From: Isochrysis galbana | Taxonomy: Eukaryota > Haptophyta > Isochrysidales > Isochrysidaceae | Direction: 5' to 3' | Assembly: GCA_018136815.1 (NCBI GenBank) | Contig: CM030943.1 | Coordinates: forward strand, 272,046-336,045 | Length of the DNA stretch: 64,000 nucleotides | Part shown: in pieces, positions 44,293-55,040 of the stretch | Layout: the number at the start of each line of letters is the position of its first letter | Numbering within the stretch: the first letter of the stretch is position 1 | The notes under the pieces: model-generated | What the model saw: the letters and a program-made list of their open reading frames with translations, nothing else | What the model was told of the DNA's origin: nothing | Database searches by the model: none | Translations under genes and position numbers: made by a program

Positions 44293-44496
44293 ATGCCGGC
44301 GTTCTTCGGTGTTTTGTCATGGCGGCTACTTCTCATCGGGCTGTGCGCTCGAGCACTGGGGGAGGTCAGATTTGACGCGGTACAATCCACCCGCGGCATT
44401 CAGCACTCGAAGATCCAGCCTATTCTTTCTGACGATTTTGTTGTCGCTTGCATCATGATCATGTTCCTTTTGTTGTTTTGCTTTGGGAAGCAATAG
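44293..44496 (+). CDS. Possible 67-residue membrane peptide
   Basis: From the ATG at 44293 the frame gives MPAFFGVLSWRLLLIGLCARALGEVRFD, a signal-peptide-like start, then a polar middle and a second hydrophobic stretch, VVACIMIMFLLLFCFG, ending in KQ. It may be a small gene or a first exon; it has no known relative. Confidence 0.3.
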   Translation: MPAFFGVLSWRLLLIGLCARALGEVRFDAVQSTRGIQHSKIQPILSDDFVVACIMIMFLLLFCFGKQ

Positions 44497-45214
44497 GCAA
44501 CCCCAGGGCCATGGAATGCATCGTCTGGTAAGAGCTGCCAGCAGTTCTCATCCGAGATGTCAATGTTCCACATCTAGATCAGCAGTACCATGTTGCACAC
44601 TGTTGTGCATGAGACGTCTTCGCCTGTCCTACAGGTGTCAAACCTATCATCCTCAGTGGCGAGAGGCCTCCCACAATCCTTGCATTGAGTAGAGTGTGCG
44701 CAATGGCCCTGTGAGTAGACTCGCAGCTAGGGGAATCGTCCCGTTCTCCCCCGTCCTCCATCTTCCCCCCTCGTCTCCCTCTTTCGTTCCTCGCTCCCTC
44801 CCCCTCGCTCCCTCCCCCTCGCTCCCTCCCCCTCCCCCTTTCTTCATTCTCACCTCTTTCACTGACTCACTCTCTCTCCCTCGTATGACGAAGATAGAGG
44901 GAGGTTGAGAAAGGGATAGAGATCAGAGAGGAACGATAAAACATCAACTATGAGACATGGAGTGTCAAAGGAAGCAGTGTGAAAACAGACGACACTATCT
45001 AGGATGATGATGATCAGCTGATGGCCCCGCGTAGAAATCTCAGCCCATCTTGACCAATCCCCTACGCACTGCTGTCGCTTCACTGGATCGTAGGGACACA
45101 AGGACCACCCTCAATGTTCATGAGCCAAAATGCAATGAGATTGCGAGGGGGTGAACAAAGAGTGAATCCCAACACCAAGGGCAAAAGGTTGATTGCTAGT
45201 ACAAGTACTCGCTA

Positions 45215-45822
45215 CTAGAGGTGGGGGAGGCTGGGTGAAAAAAAAATCAGGCAGATCGGGAGGCCCAATTTTTTTATCATGAGACGGGGGGAAGATTTCC
45301 CCCTCCTCTCTCCCCTCGCGAATCCGAATCCGAGGCCGAGCGATGGCGACCGACCCGCCTGACAGGCCGACCTTTGCCGCGAGCCAGCGAGCAGAGGGCG
45401 GCGGCGATCGGTCGCACTTGTGCCCGTGGAGTTCGATCCCAATGGTCACCGGGCACCGGAAGACAGCCTCACTAGTCGTTCGCGCCATCACATTCTGCCA
45501 TTTTTTTTCATTTACCTGCCCACGCCACATGGCCCCCTGCCCTGCCACACACCACACACCCACACACCACTTCCAGCCCCAGCCTGAGGAGGATGACGCC
45601 GAGCTGCCTACGCGCTCCTACGCGCAGAAACCCATCCACACTATCGGTACGCCTCCTCCCAGCCCCTGTGGCTACCCACCCGCGCGCTCGGGAATCGTGG
45701 CGAGCATTGCCACACAGCCCTCTCCACGCGCTGTGCTGCCACATGTGCTGCCACCGCAGGGCCTCATGTGCCATCTACCGATGCGGTCACCAAGTGCATC
45801 GTGTGCAGAGACCTCAATATAA
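45215..45822 (+). mobile_element. Repeat-family ORF, copy 1
   Basis: A leader (GAGGTGGGGGAG, A run, GGAGGCCCA.TTTTTTTATC, GGGGGAAGATTTC, AATCCGAATCCGAGGC) leads to ATG 45343 and MATDPPDRPTFAASQR. Later come FTCPRHMAPCP, HHFQPQPEEDDAELPTRSYAQKPI and ARSGIVASIATQP. The copy at 59000-59585 shares leader and ORF, but the middles differ by frame changes. The paired leader plus ORF suggests a dispersed mobile element. The product is unrecognised. Confidence 0.6.
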
Positions 45823-45874
45823 ACATACAAAGGTTAGAATGAGCATCCACGATGCATGAGATGGATGTGTCCAT

Positions 45875-46405
45875 AATACTCCCCCCTCCCCTCCCTCCTC
45901 CCTCTTCCTCCTTTCTTCCCCGCCGCTCGGGCCCATGGCGCGCGCCTGCGACCCACCTTCCACATTCAGGTCCCCAGCCAGGTGGCCTGCAGGGGCATGG
46001 GAGCACAGCTCAGGTGGCAGGTGAGGCTGGGCCCTGGCCCCTCCTGCCTCTCCCTCGCTGGCTCTCTCGCCCCTGAAGGTCGACTGGAGCTGGCTGGGGG
46101 GTCCTGATCAGGGGGCCCAGGTGGAGGCGAGGGGGCGAGGGGGTGGTCAGAGAGATGGGGCAGATGGGCCGGTCGCCGGTCAGCGTCAGCGTATCAGCGT
46201 GGGCTGGGGCGTGGGTTGCTATGCCCAAGTCTCAGGGAGAGTCTGAGTAGATGGGGTGAGTCCCCCCTGCCTGCCAAGTGGCGGCACTGGGGGGTGCGAT
46301 GGTTCTCGCCCCCCATGAAGGGAGTCGAGAGAGTGGGGAGGGGGGGGGGGCGCGAGGCCCCCCTCCATGGTCCATGGCGATCAATCATACTACCAAGATT
46401 AATGC
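45875..46405 (-). mobile_element. SINE-like element, type B relative, 3'-truncated
   Basis: On the minus strand it starts near GTATGATTGATCGCCATGG, as the complete copy at 60498 does (TATGATTGGTCGCCATGG), and has GGCGAGAACCAT, CAGCCAGCTCCAGTCGACC, GCGAGGGAGAGGCAGGAGG and GAGCTGTGCTCCCA. It ends after CGCGCGCCATGGGCCC, before the B-specific 3' half. No target duplication was seen. Confidence 0.75.
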
Positions 46406-46534
46406 GAAGCAAAGACAACGGAAGGATGAAGGGGGAAGGGAAAATGAGGAGGAGCGAAGGGACTCAAGGGCGATGCTGTTAGGGAGGTATTGGACGCCGC
46501 CGGATTCGTAGTAGGTGTTTAATCCAGAATCTTA

Positions 46535-46575
46535 GAACTATCAGTAAAAGTGATAGGGTCATGGGGGTCCCGTGC
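46535..46575 (+). mobile_element. LINE-like hairpin leader, third site
   Basis: AACTATCA-GTAAAAG-TGATAGGGTCATGG matches the leaders at about 18466 and 41185 (minus). The sequence after the ATG differs (GGGGTCCCGTGCCCC). It is preceded by GTTTAATCCAGAATCTTAG. Confidence 0.5.
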
Positions 46576-47695
46576 CCCCCCCCCCTCCATCCCAGACACC
46601 CCCTGGGTGGCCCTGCACACTCAACCTCAGCCCCTGCCTGCTGGCAGGGGCTGAGCTGACATCACTCTGGCCCAGACCCTCGCCGAGCGCGCGCCGCGCG
46701 CCGCACGCACTCGCCTGCACTGGCCCTCGCTCGTACTGACCCCCTCTCCACCACTGAGCCTCAGACCACCTGAGCCGACAGGAAGGCACCCAGGGCCAGC
46801 GAGGCCAGCGAGGGAGAGGCAGGCATCGCACGCCCGTAGGAGAACGAAGAGAACGACGAAAAGAGCACGACAAAAAAACGACACGATCTGACACACAAAA
46901 AGGTAAAACTCACGCTTGTTTACGGTATGTTTTCAGGCCGACACCTCGAGCGACATGCGAATGCCGCGAAAGCGCGGCGACACTTGAAAAAGACGCGAGA
47001 AGAGGGGGCCGAGACCTCCCAGGGGCACGAAGTGTCATAAGCAACAGGCGTTTACGTTTGTTTTGCCACAGGAACACCACACCAGCAGGTCTGCCCCAGC
47101 CCACCCCCTGCACTTGGCCCGTTGTAGTGCACGCGGCCCCCCCCCCGATACCAAAGACAAAGGAATGAAGGGGGTAGTGTAAGGGAGTGAGTAAACAGGG
47201 GTATAGGCGATGTCGTTAGTGAGTACCGTGAGTACGTGGACCCGTATAGCTAGTAGCTAGCATGAGTAGCCCGAATCTTCAGATGTTTTATTATTATGTT
47301 TAATCCAGAATCTTCAGATGTTTCATTACTACTACTACCAGTATTATTATAAAGTCATCATAGCTCATAGCCTATGCGATACGGTGGGTTACCCCCGAAT
47401 CCTCACAGCAACCTCCACACCACCAGCGCCTAGCGCCGTTGCGTGACCACAGCCGCAATTGCCCCTCCCTCCAGACATAAGAAGGGCCCTGCGACATTGC
47501 GCGTTCCGCCCATGCCCATGGAGGAGTACGGTGGACCTGTTCACATCCTTCATGGGTCACAATCACATGGCAGAACAAGCGAAACAAAGTCGCATCTGAA
47601 CGTCGACTCGTTGGGTCTAAAGCCCGCCGCCAATCAATCAGCCTCCTACGCCGCCACCTAGGCGTCAACAATGTCGCAGCGGCGAACGTTCTGAA
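46576..47695. other. Spacer; one duplicated 16-bp motif
   Basis: GAATCTTCAGATGTTT occurs at about 47273 and 47305 and once as GAATCTTAGA near 46525. TTATTATT and TACTACTACTACC microsatellites lie between 47290 and 47350. Plus- and minus-strand frames at 47372-47671 were not recognised. Confidence 0.35.
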
Positions 47696-49822
47696 TCAAT
47701 TCGACCATACATGTATTCTCCCGTGGTTATCACCGATGACGAGATCTCCTCTACCCTCATTGTACGAAATTGCAGTGACCGTCGACCGGTTGTGCGTATG
47801 CCAATCAATGCGAGCTAGGCACTCGCCGCTTGCAATGTGAGACATGTGGATGGCCACCACGGGTCGTGAAAAATGCCCTCCTGTTTGATCGGATGGCTGC
47901 TGACCCTCGCACAGGGATATGATCTGCAACAATAGGGGGCGATCGACACAAACATGCGAATGGTAGGCCAACAACAACGGCCATTCCAAGTGTGGCAATT
48001 CGCGCCTATTGGGCCGCGCAATCACAAACAACAAAGAAACACCGCTCTCATGCTGAGCGCTTTGATGACGTGCAAAATGCGCGTGCGTGTGAGATGCATG
48101 TCGAGCTCCGTTGGAGCCAACCAGTTATTGGCGGTTGTGGGCAAGCTTGATGGGTCAGGAGGCCTAGATCCCTTCCGATAATGGCTGAGCTGGCAAGGTG
48201 CCACACACCACATCTTGATTCTCCGTGATGAAGATGACAGATGTGTGATCCTCGGTCGCCGCCGGGAACCAGAGGGAGTGATCCTTGAAGTACGATATCC
48301 TTTCGCCCTTGAAATTCCACAAGAGTACTTCTTTTCCACAGAAGGAGAGAAAACTCTGGTGGTCATACAAGAAAATGAAGGCAAATGGCGTGCGAAAGCG
48401 CTCCGAGGGCACCGACACTACCTCTGAGGTAAGCAGATCGATGATACTGAGAGGTGAATGTCCCTGCAAGGAGGAGTGGTCAGTGACGCGTTCGTAGGAT
48501 CAGACTGTTGCCTCCAAAATACAAAAAGGCTTGATGAGTGGCATGCCAACAACAGAGCTAAGAGCATCTCCCTTCCATGAAATTACTTTCATGCCGCTGG
48601 GTTAGGAAGCGGGGGTTATCGTATGGTGTGTGCGAGGACAAATGACTCCCTCGCAGGTGACCGTTTCGCCGCCTGGCACACCTGTTTGAACAGCAGCTTC
48701 TGGTTGAATTGTTCCATGACCACTATGGACTCGCCCCTGCGAATTAGCTGCTTGAATTCACGTAGCATCTCGCCTGTCTCGATCGAGAGGACCTTCAACG
48801 GCACCTGCCATTGGACATGCGGGCCTCGATGGAACAAGAAGCACGAATTACAAGAGGAACAATGTGTTGGTCAGGCCTCGGCAAGGCTACCTCGACTGTG
48901 TGACAGAGGCACTATCGCACGCACATAGTTGTGCCTTTTGGCTAGCACAAGCAACATGATTCCAGGCGAAATCTTGATCTCATCGATTCTTCTGTCGTCG
49001 ATTTGAAAGATCATCTGAGCGGGTTCCGCCATGGACCAAACCTTGTAAATCTGTGTTTCCGAGCAGAATGTCAGTATCTTCTGGTTCACCTCGTCGAATT
49101 CCACAAACCCTGGATTCCGAAGCTGCTCAGCAGTAAACAGCATGATCGTCTTGCTAGGATTCCCATCTACAAGATCCTCGAGGGCACTGCAAACAGCGAT
49201 GGAATGGATAGCAGTCATAGATTTGACACCAATAAATCGACAATAGAGGGCGTCCTGCCTCAGGTGCCAGCAGAGCGAAGGCCTTCGTGAGGACGCACCA
49301 TGATCGGCACCTCAAGGAGGTGTACTGATCACTATCCATCACTGCGACAACAATCAGCGACTGGTTCATCTTGTTGTGAAAGACTGAGCGAATGACCTCA
49401 CGCGATGAAAGATTGAGGGTACAGACACGTCGGCCGGTGTCCATGTCGAAAGCGACGCATATTCCGGACTCGTCCAGGCCAAAGATAAGTCCGCCTGCCA
49501 CAACAATCTCCACAATTGATGATCGATGGGCCTCAAGATCTGCCTCGTCCCTAGAACCAGCTGTCGTGTAGATGTCGAACGCAACCCTCGGGCGTAGCCC
49601 ACAGAATCGCTGTTTTACGCTTCTTTTTTCAAATTTCATCGCCGCTCTCACGTCAGTCTGCCGTTCGAAGAGCCGGTGGCAGACGCTCGACCTTGCCTGC
49701 ACTGCGGCACGCTTCACACCCCTCTTCGTAGTAAGCTTCTTCCAGCTGAGCGTGTTCTCTATCCTATGTGGCGAGGCGCCGTCGCAAGCCGCTGTTGACG
49801 ATGTCGCAGGAGTTGACGCCAT
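47696..49822 (-). CDS. WD40-like beta-propeller protein, five exons
   Basis: It is orthologous in look to a plant/algal transducin-like protein of unknown role. Exon 1, 49822-49299 (MASTPATSS.., GICVAFDMDTGRRVCTLNLSSREVIRSVFHNKMNQSLIVVAV, DQYTSLRCRS). Intron 49298-49187 (donor ATG|GTGCGT). Exon 2, 49186-48925 (CALEDLVDGN, NPGFVEFDEVNQKILTF, IDEIKISPGIMLLVLAKRHNY). Intron 48924-48805. Exon 3, 48804-48682 (VPLKVLSIETGEMLREF, VVMEQFNQKLLFKQ). Intron 48681-48464 (donor CAG|GTGTGC, acceptor TTGCAG). Exon 4 from 48463 (GHSPLSIIDLLTSEV, FAFIFLYDHQSFLSFCGKEVLLWNFKGERI, FITENQDVV). Phases agree throughout. The exon 4/5 junction, about 48180 to 47895, is not resolved: no GT follows LSEG directly. Exon 5 ends ISYNEGRGDLVIGDNHGRIHVWSN with the stop at 47696. 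Confidence 0.85.
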
Positions 49823-50404
49823 CGCCTCCTCGCTCCTTCCCTCCCTCCCTCACCCTCCACCCTACCTTCACCCAAGCCCTCTCTTGCACGGCTCTGCGCC
49901 TCCCCTCGTGTTGGCTGGCTCCCGCCAAAAGCAGTCGCTAGGAAAGCTAGATTTGTCTCTAGGAGGTGAGAGAGAGGAGAGGTGTGAAAAACTCAATGGT
50001 CAATGGATCTTGTTTATTGTTTCTTGTTTTTTTGTTGACAATTTGATGCATGAAGTCGGCAGGCGCTCGCTCGGACGCCCGGAGGTGAAACTCCTCTGGG
50101 GGACCGCGAAAACTCATCCACCTAGGGTTGGGGTGGTGGCCCGCGACGACGAAAATATTTGACACCATAGACGTCATCACCAATCGCACACCTTGCCCTA
50201 AAACTTTCTAAAAGGTCTCGCACGCAGAAACGCAGAAAGCGAGGGATAGACTCTTCGCGTATCCCGGAACAACCACCCCCGACAGCTTGAAACTTGAAAG
50301 CCCTCTACATAATAGCGTGGAAATACATAATCAAAGATCAAAGATTTTTACAGGATAGAATTCGAGTCACACAAATACCACTACATACCACATACCACAT
50401 ACCT
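49823..50404. other. 5' flank of the WD40-like gene and a small spacer
   Basis: Pyrimidine-rich DNA just before the start codon (49830-49870). 50294-50350 in plus frame reads KALYIIAWKYIIKDQRFLQD, which looks like the tail of a LINE ORF, but is too short to call. Confidence 0.35.
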
Positions 50405-50660
50405 ATCCTAAAAAAACTTCTTAATAATCTCGCTGCGCGCGCGACCCTGCACAGTATCTTCGCAGCCACGCCCGCTTCCCTTCCCTCCCCCTCCACCTGC
50501 CTTGCGGCTCGTCCCCTCGTGCTCTACCTAGGGGCTGGGTGTAGTGGGTTTCCAGTGGCAGACGGTGTGTACCGATTCTCGACGGCCTGGTTCTCACCTT
50601 CCTCCTGTGCCATCGGGCTACCGGCTGATGTGTGTTTGTTCCTTGTGCTGGGTGCCAGGC
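50405..50660 (-). mobile_element. Type C repeat fragment
   Basis: On the minus strand it ends GTCGCGCGCGCAGCGAGATTATTAAGAAG and a T-rich tail. Upstream it has GGGACGAGCCGCAAGGCAGGTGG and GGGCGTGGCTGCG, as in 54925-55040 (plus) and, more loosely, 28480-28700 and 53770-53990 (minus). A second, plus-oriented type A fragment follows it. Confidence 0.65.
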
Positions 50661-50724
50661 AACTGTGGTCAATGTGGCTAAGGTCTGTTGTCGGTTTGTC
50701 GGCTCGCGGCTAGGGGGGGAAGAT

Positions 50725-50947
50725 CACCGGGGGGGGGGGGGGGGGGGGCGCGGGCCACCGGACCATATCTAAGCCCTTCACCCCTATCCACCTAGTAGTG
50801 TACGGGGGGAGCCGCCTGATGGCGGGGGGAGAAGGGCCGGGGGAGTGGGGGTGTTGAAAGTATGCTACGTACTACGTGTAGTGTGTAGTAGGTAGTGGTT
50901 CCATTCGCCGCGAGTGCGGTAAGAATATTAAATGGTATTTTTTTGCT
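50725..50947 (+). mobile_element. SINE-like element, type A, 5'-truncated
   Basis: It begins inside the body at CGCGGGCCACCGGACCATATCTAAGCCC and runs through GTAGTGTACGGGGGGAG, CGCCTGATGGCGGGGGG and GGGCCGGGGGAGTGGGGG to GCCGCGAGTGCGGTAAGAATATTAAATGG and a T-rich end. It is the only plus-oriented type A copy and lacks the 5' two-thirds, as expected of truncated target-primed insertion. Confidence 0.8.
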
Positions 50948-51466
50948 CGGCCTCTCTTTTGGGGTGCTCGCGTGCGGACGGACTCATGCTCACAGTGGCG
51001 ACCAGCAGAGGAGGAGGCCTCCTGAGGAGGGGGGAGTGAGTACGAGTACGACGGCAGGCCCGAGCAGGTTATGGGTTGCGACTCACGACCCGCGCCCACT
51101 AGGGGTCTGGGTCGAAGTGATGAGTTCTCAGCGCATGCCCAAGGTCAGAGCCTGAGGGTGTCCGACGGGCGCCCCCCGATGGGGAGTTGGAGCCCGGAAA
51201 AATGCGCAGCGCTGAAGTTGACCAGGCCCACTACACACTACACATTGGACGCGTGCTATGTAAACTCAAATTTTCACAACCGGACCTACAATTTTCACAA
51301 CCGAACGTGAAGTGGCTAAATTTGCGTACTCGCTGACTCAAGGACGCATGATGCGCGGGCCAGCCACACAACTCATACTCAAGTGCGCAGTATGTGCATC
51401 TTGCTGTTAGCGTAAGGCAAATCATCATGCACCGGGCGGCTTGCCCACACGCGCGCTTGCATCCAG
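50948..51466. other. Spacer; nothing recognised
   Basis: A duplicated AATTTTCACAACCG(G)AC occurs at about 51269-51284 and 51290-51306. No gene is seen. Confidence 0.4.
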
Positions 51467-52813
51467 TCAAGGTGGCGGTATGATGGTGCGTGAGAGCCAG
51501 TTGGTCATCGCGTCACCGAATCGCCAGATGTGAATACCGATAGGGCGCTCCTCGCATGCCGCCACCTTGGTCCACTCAATCAGCCGTTTGACCACAGCCG
51601 CGAGCATCCCTGAGACAACGATGCCATTGAAGGCGAGAACGCCCCCTGCCTCACCCAAGGAGACTGCGAAGACGCGCGGGGCGATATCGGCGCCGACAGC
51701 CCCGTAGGGATATACCTCAAGGCGCTCGGCCCCTGAGTTTGAACGAAGGACATTTTGCGCCGCGACCTCGGCATTCAATTCAGCAGTATGACCCAGTTTC
51801 AGGTCGCTGCAGCCAGGTAGCGTCATCGCGTCGCCCATAGCGAAGACACGCCCGCTGGTCCCGTGGACACGTAGCGACTTATCAACAAGAATGCGTCCGC
51901 GTTCATCGAGACTCTGTGGCAAGGAAGTGCGCAGAGCACTTGTGCAAGGCGCGCTCGCTCCCATGCACGGATAGACGATGTCCGCGGACAGAATTGACGA
52001 ATCAGCAAGCTCAACGCTCTTGGCGTTGATACGCGTGACGCGCGAATTGAAAATTAGCCGGGCGCCTCGAGAGCGCAGCCAGCTTGCGCAAACAGCCCCG
52101 ACTTGCATCGGGAGGCTTGAGCAGAGTTCGTCATCTGCCGTAAGGAGAGTAACAAGCTTGTGCGGGTAGGCATAGACAATCTCTGCCGCAAGCTCAACTC
52201 CAACTGGTCCGCCACCAATCACGATCACAGAGCGCGCATTTCGAAGCTTCTCTGCGGCACTCTCCCATACGGCGCGACGCGCATCAAGTGTCGGCTGCGC
52301 GGCCGTCGGGGTGATGGGCTCGCACCCATACGTGCCACCAGTGGCAAGCATCAGGTAGTCGTACGACATGAGGACGTCAACACCTCCGTGATCACGCACG
52401 GTGATTGCATTTGAGCCAATGGACGTCAGGCTGCCGACAACCAGGCCATTGCGATGGCGTGGAAGCGGCTTGGCGAGATTTGAGAAGTGTGCCGGGTCAA
52501 CGAAGAGGCGCAGACAGCCCGGAGTGTACTCAAAGTACTCTTTTCGATCGACCAGCGTCACGTGGCACTCGTCGCTGCACTCTCGCTGGGCACGCAGCCC
52601 ACTTAGACCGGCGCCAACGATAACGAGCGTAGACCGGCGTTGATCGCCCTTACTCTCCGGAGCGCACGCACGCTTGATGCGGATGGCTGCGGCGGCCGTT
52701 GCGTCGAGCAGCTGCAATATCTGTATGATGAGGGCGCAGGTGGCGCGCACGAGCAGCAGGCGTACAGGGTCGAGGCGCCTGTCGAGTTCTCCGATAAGGG
52801 CGCTGACACCCAT
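51467..52813 (-). CDS. AIF/FSP1-like FAD-dependent oxidoreductase
   Basis: The product is a 448-residue pyridine nucleotide-disulphide oxidoreductase of the AIFM2/FSP1 or NDH-2 class, probably passing electrons from NAD(P)H to a quinone. I chose the ATG at 52813 (MGVSALIGELDRRLDP); the longer frame above it is low complexity. A hydrophobic N-terminal helix, LLLVRATCALIIQILQLLD, could anchor it to a membrane. The FAD Rossmann motif is TLVIVGAGLSGLRAQREC; TPGCLRLFVDP follows. YDYLMLATGGTYG is the ATG-type motif. The NAD(P)H Rossmann is SVIVIGGGPVGVELAAEIVYAYP. The second FAD motif is GRVFAMGDAMTLPG. The order and length match the family. Substrate and location are inferred. Confidence 0.9.
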   Translation of the reverse strand: MGVSALIGELDRRLDPVRLLLVRATCALIIQILQLLDATAAAAIRIKRACAPESKGDQRRSTLVIVGAGLSGLRAQRECSDECHVTLVDRKEYFEYTPGCLRLFVDPAHFSNLAKPLPRHRNGLVVGSLTSIGSNAITVRDHGGVDVLMSYDYLMLATGGTYGCEPITPTAAQPTLDARRAVWESAAEKLRNARSVIVIGGGPVGVELAAEIVYAYPHKLVTLLTADDELCSSLPMQVGAVCASWLRSRGARLIFNSRVTRINAKSVELADSSILSADIVYPCMGASAPCTSALRTSLPQSLDERGRILVDKSLRVHGTSGRVFAMGDAMTLPGCSDLKLGHTAELNAEVAAQNVLRSNSGAERLEVYPYGAVGADIAPRVFAVSLGEAGGVLAFNGIVVSGMLAAVVKRLIEWTKVAACEERPIGIHIWRFGDAMTNWLSRTIIPPP

Positions 52814-53769
52814 CGCGAATCGAGGAAAGGAGGAGCGGGGCCGGGCGATGGCGGAGGGGACCGGAAAGGGGTAGGTGGTGAGGAGAAGCGACCCCGGGTT
52901 CTTGGGGAGCGGGGAGACCGGCGAGAGGCGAGGGCGAGAGACGAGGAGAGGAGGCCTGGATCCGATGAAGACATAAAAAGAAGATGGGAGAGGAAAGAAA
53001 AATGCGAAGATAGAAAGGAGGGGAGGGGAGAGGGGGAGGGAGGGGGGAGATAGGAGGGTGCGGGGAGAGTGCACCCAGGAGCAGAACTCGCCCGGGGGAT
53101 GCGGCGAGGATGCAGAGCTGGATGCTGCTGATCTCTAATCGACGCCATCTGCCGAAGAGCATGGTGCTGTCCACAACGTGCTCCACACCACCGAGGCGTG
53201 CGGCGAGCGGCGAGCGGCGAGTGCGAGTGCGAGTGCGTCGTGGCTTCCACTCTACTATTCCACAAATTGGCCAAAAAAAACCCTGAAAATACATCTAATA
53301 TCTGAAGCTTCAGCTTCAGGGCTAACACCTCTAACGGCCTCCCTCGGAGACGTAAAACGTCCAATGGCCAATGGGCTCCACGGATGGCTGATTTCGACGA
53401 GATTTCGGCGTGCGGCCCGCCCGATCGGCGTGACCGTCCGGGTGGCCCCTGTGTGTTTGGTGTTTGGTGTCTGGCGGGGCACTCCGGATATCCGAGGACA
53501 CGTGGGCGCACCTAGCACGGCTATATCCTACATGTGAAACACAGACTCAGTGAGTTTCTACGGAGGGCAAATACAAATACATTTGAGTTTGGCTGAATTT
53601 CTAGGAGAGGCAGTCGGGGCCACAGGCCCCGGCGTGAGGTGATGGTGAAGCGGCTGGGGCCGAAGGCCCCAGACGCCGTGAAGCGACCGGGGAAGCTTTA
53701 CATAAAGATAAAACAAGAGAGGAAAATTATAAAAGGGGGGGGGGTCCGTTTCGCAAGTGGGAAAAAAAA
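52814..53769. other. 5' flank of the flavoprotein gene and spacer
   Basis: Long antisense frames reflect a purine/pyrimidine-biased leader at 52880-53060. 53535-53620 has TGTTTCTACGG..GTTTCTAGGAGA-like words in variant form (GAGTTTCTACGGAGG, AATTTCTAGGAGAGG), also near 18225-18290. Confidence 0.35.
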
Positions 53770-53990
53770 CCTTTTAATATTCTCGCCTCGCACGTGGCAC
53801 TGGGTCGCATATCCGTAGCCACGCCCATTCCCCTCCCTCTCCCTCGTTTCCCGCCTTGCGGCAACTCCCCTCGTGCTCTACTTAGGGGCCCGGGTCCTGC
53901 GGGGTTCACGGGTTGGGCGGAGTGCGCCTGCCCTCAGCGGTGCGTGCACGCCTTCCTCCTATGCCGCTGAGTGACTTGCATATCCTAGAT
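53770..53990 (-). mobile_element. Type C repeat fragment
   Basis: On the minus strand it ends GTGCGAGGCGAGAATATTAAAAGG with a T-rich tail. Its body (GTTGCCGCAAGGCGGGAAA, GGCGTGGCTACGG, GCGCACTCCGCCCAACCCG) matches 28480-28700. Confidence 0.7.
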
Positions 53991-54590
53991 GCTTTTCGGT
54001 CTGCGTCGTTATCTATGTCGTATTTTTGCTCGTGCCATGGCTGCTCCCCCTCCCCGCGGGGGTCTCCCCTCCTCTCTCCCCTCCCCGTCCAGAACGTTTG
54101 CCGCCTATCATTTCTTGCCGCCTACCCGCCTACTGCGGCCCGCTTTTCCTATATTCATATATTCATATATATAGCTAGAAATGACGAAATGAGATGTATT
54201 TGTTCTTCTACTCGTACTCTATTTAGTACGGTGGCGGAGACGGAGGAGGAGGCGAGGGTGGTGGCGAAGACGGAGGAGGAGGCCCAGGTTGCTGCTCACC
54301 CTGATCCATCACTTGGCGGACGTAGGCGGCCAGCAGCCTGGTGTGATTGTGCTGTGTGGACACCTGGTTGGACCCGACAAACTGCTCTGGTATCTCAAGA
54401 TCCCCCGGCACGCCGGCGACGGTGCGCGCGCTTTGCGCATGCGCATTAACTTACCCCTGCATATACCCTACAAGCAATGCTAGCTCATCAGTTCTAGGAG
54501 AGGAGTGCATGCGCATGCGCTATGGTCTTCATCTTTAGAAGTCGTTCATTGTTCATTGTAATGCCACAAGCTTTGCATTCGTCAAATCCA
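53991..54590. other. Spacer with a short minus-strand ORF
   Basis: A minus frame ending at 54223 reads VPGDLEIPEQFVGSNQVSTQHNHTRLLAAYVRQVMDQGEQQPG and a proline-rich tail. It looks protein-like for about 45 residues, perhaps a transposon capsid fragment; it is not recognised. Confidence 0.3.
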
Positions 54591-54601
54591 TAAACCGAAG
54601 T

Positions 54602-55040
54602 TTATGGTCTCGGGCTGACGGCCGTTGAGATATCTAATCCTGCCGAAATCTGAAATCTGCCCAAATATCCAATGCCAATGGATATATCCGGATATTTCTG
54701 CCAACCCCTAACCGCCGCTCTCCCCAATGGGGTGCGACTGAACCATTGATCTAGGACTGTTTTCCAGTCCGCCGCGGACGGGTTCAGGTAACGGATTATC
54801 CATATCGCTTGGAGCGCACGCGTGTGTTCTGCCATCGGGAGTAGTCCGATCCCCAGAAGGGGCCCGTCCTCGTTCGTCCTTACTTGGCCTTCGTCCAAAT
54901 ACGGTAAATATACATATCTCCCATCTAGGTCTAGGACGAGGGGACGGGCCGCAAGGCAGGTGGAAGGAGTGAAAAGGGGAGCGGGCGTGGTCGCAAGGTA
55001 GACGTGCAACGCCGCGCGCGTGGCGCGTCGCGAGAATATT
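54602..55040 (-). pseudogene. LINE C-terminal remnant joined to a type C end
   Basis: At 54690-54920 the minus strand reads YVYLPYLDEGQVRTNEDGPLLGIGLLPMAEHTRALQAIWIIRYLNPSAADWKTVLDQWFSRTPLGRAAV, aligning to the LINE tail at about 19190-19395 (GPHLGVGLLDWDNHVKALQAKWAL). 54925-55040 is a type C repeat terminus in plus orientation (CGCGTGGCGCGTCGCGAGAATATTAA). The join replaces the rest of the LINE ORF. It is inactive. Confidence 0.7.

Noticed and set aside
52603..53511. 302-codon minus frame upstream of the flavoprotein
   Set aside because: Overlaps the flavoprotein start in another frame and is Ser/Pro low complexity.
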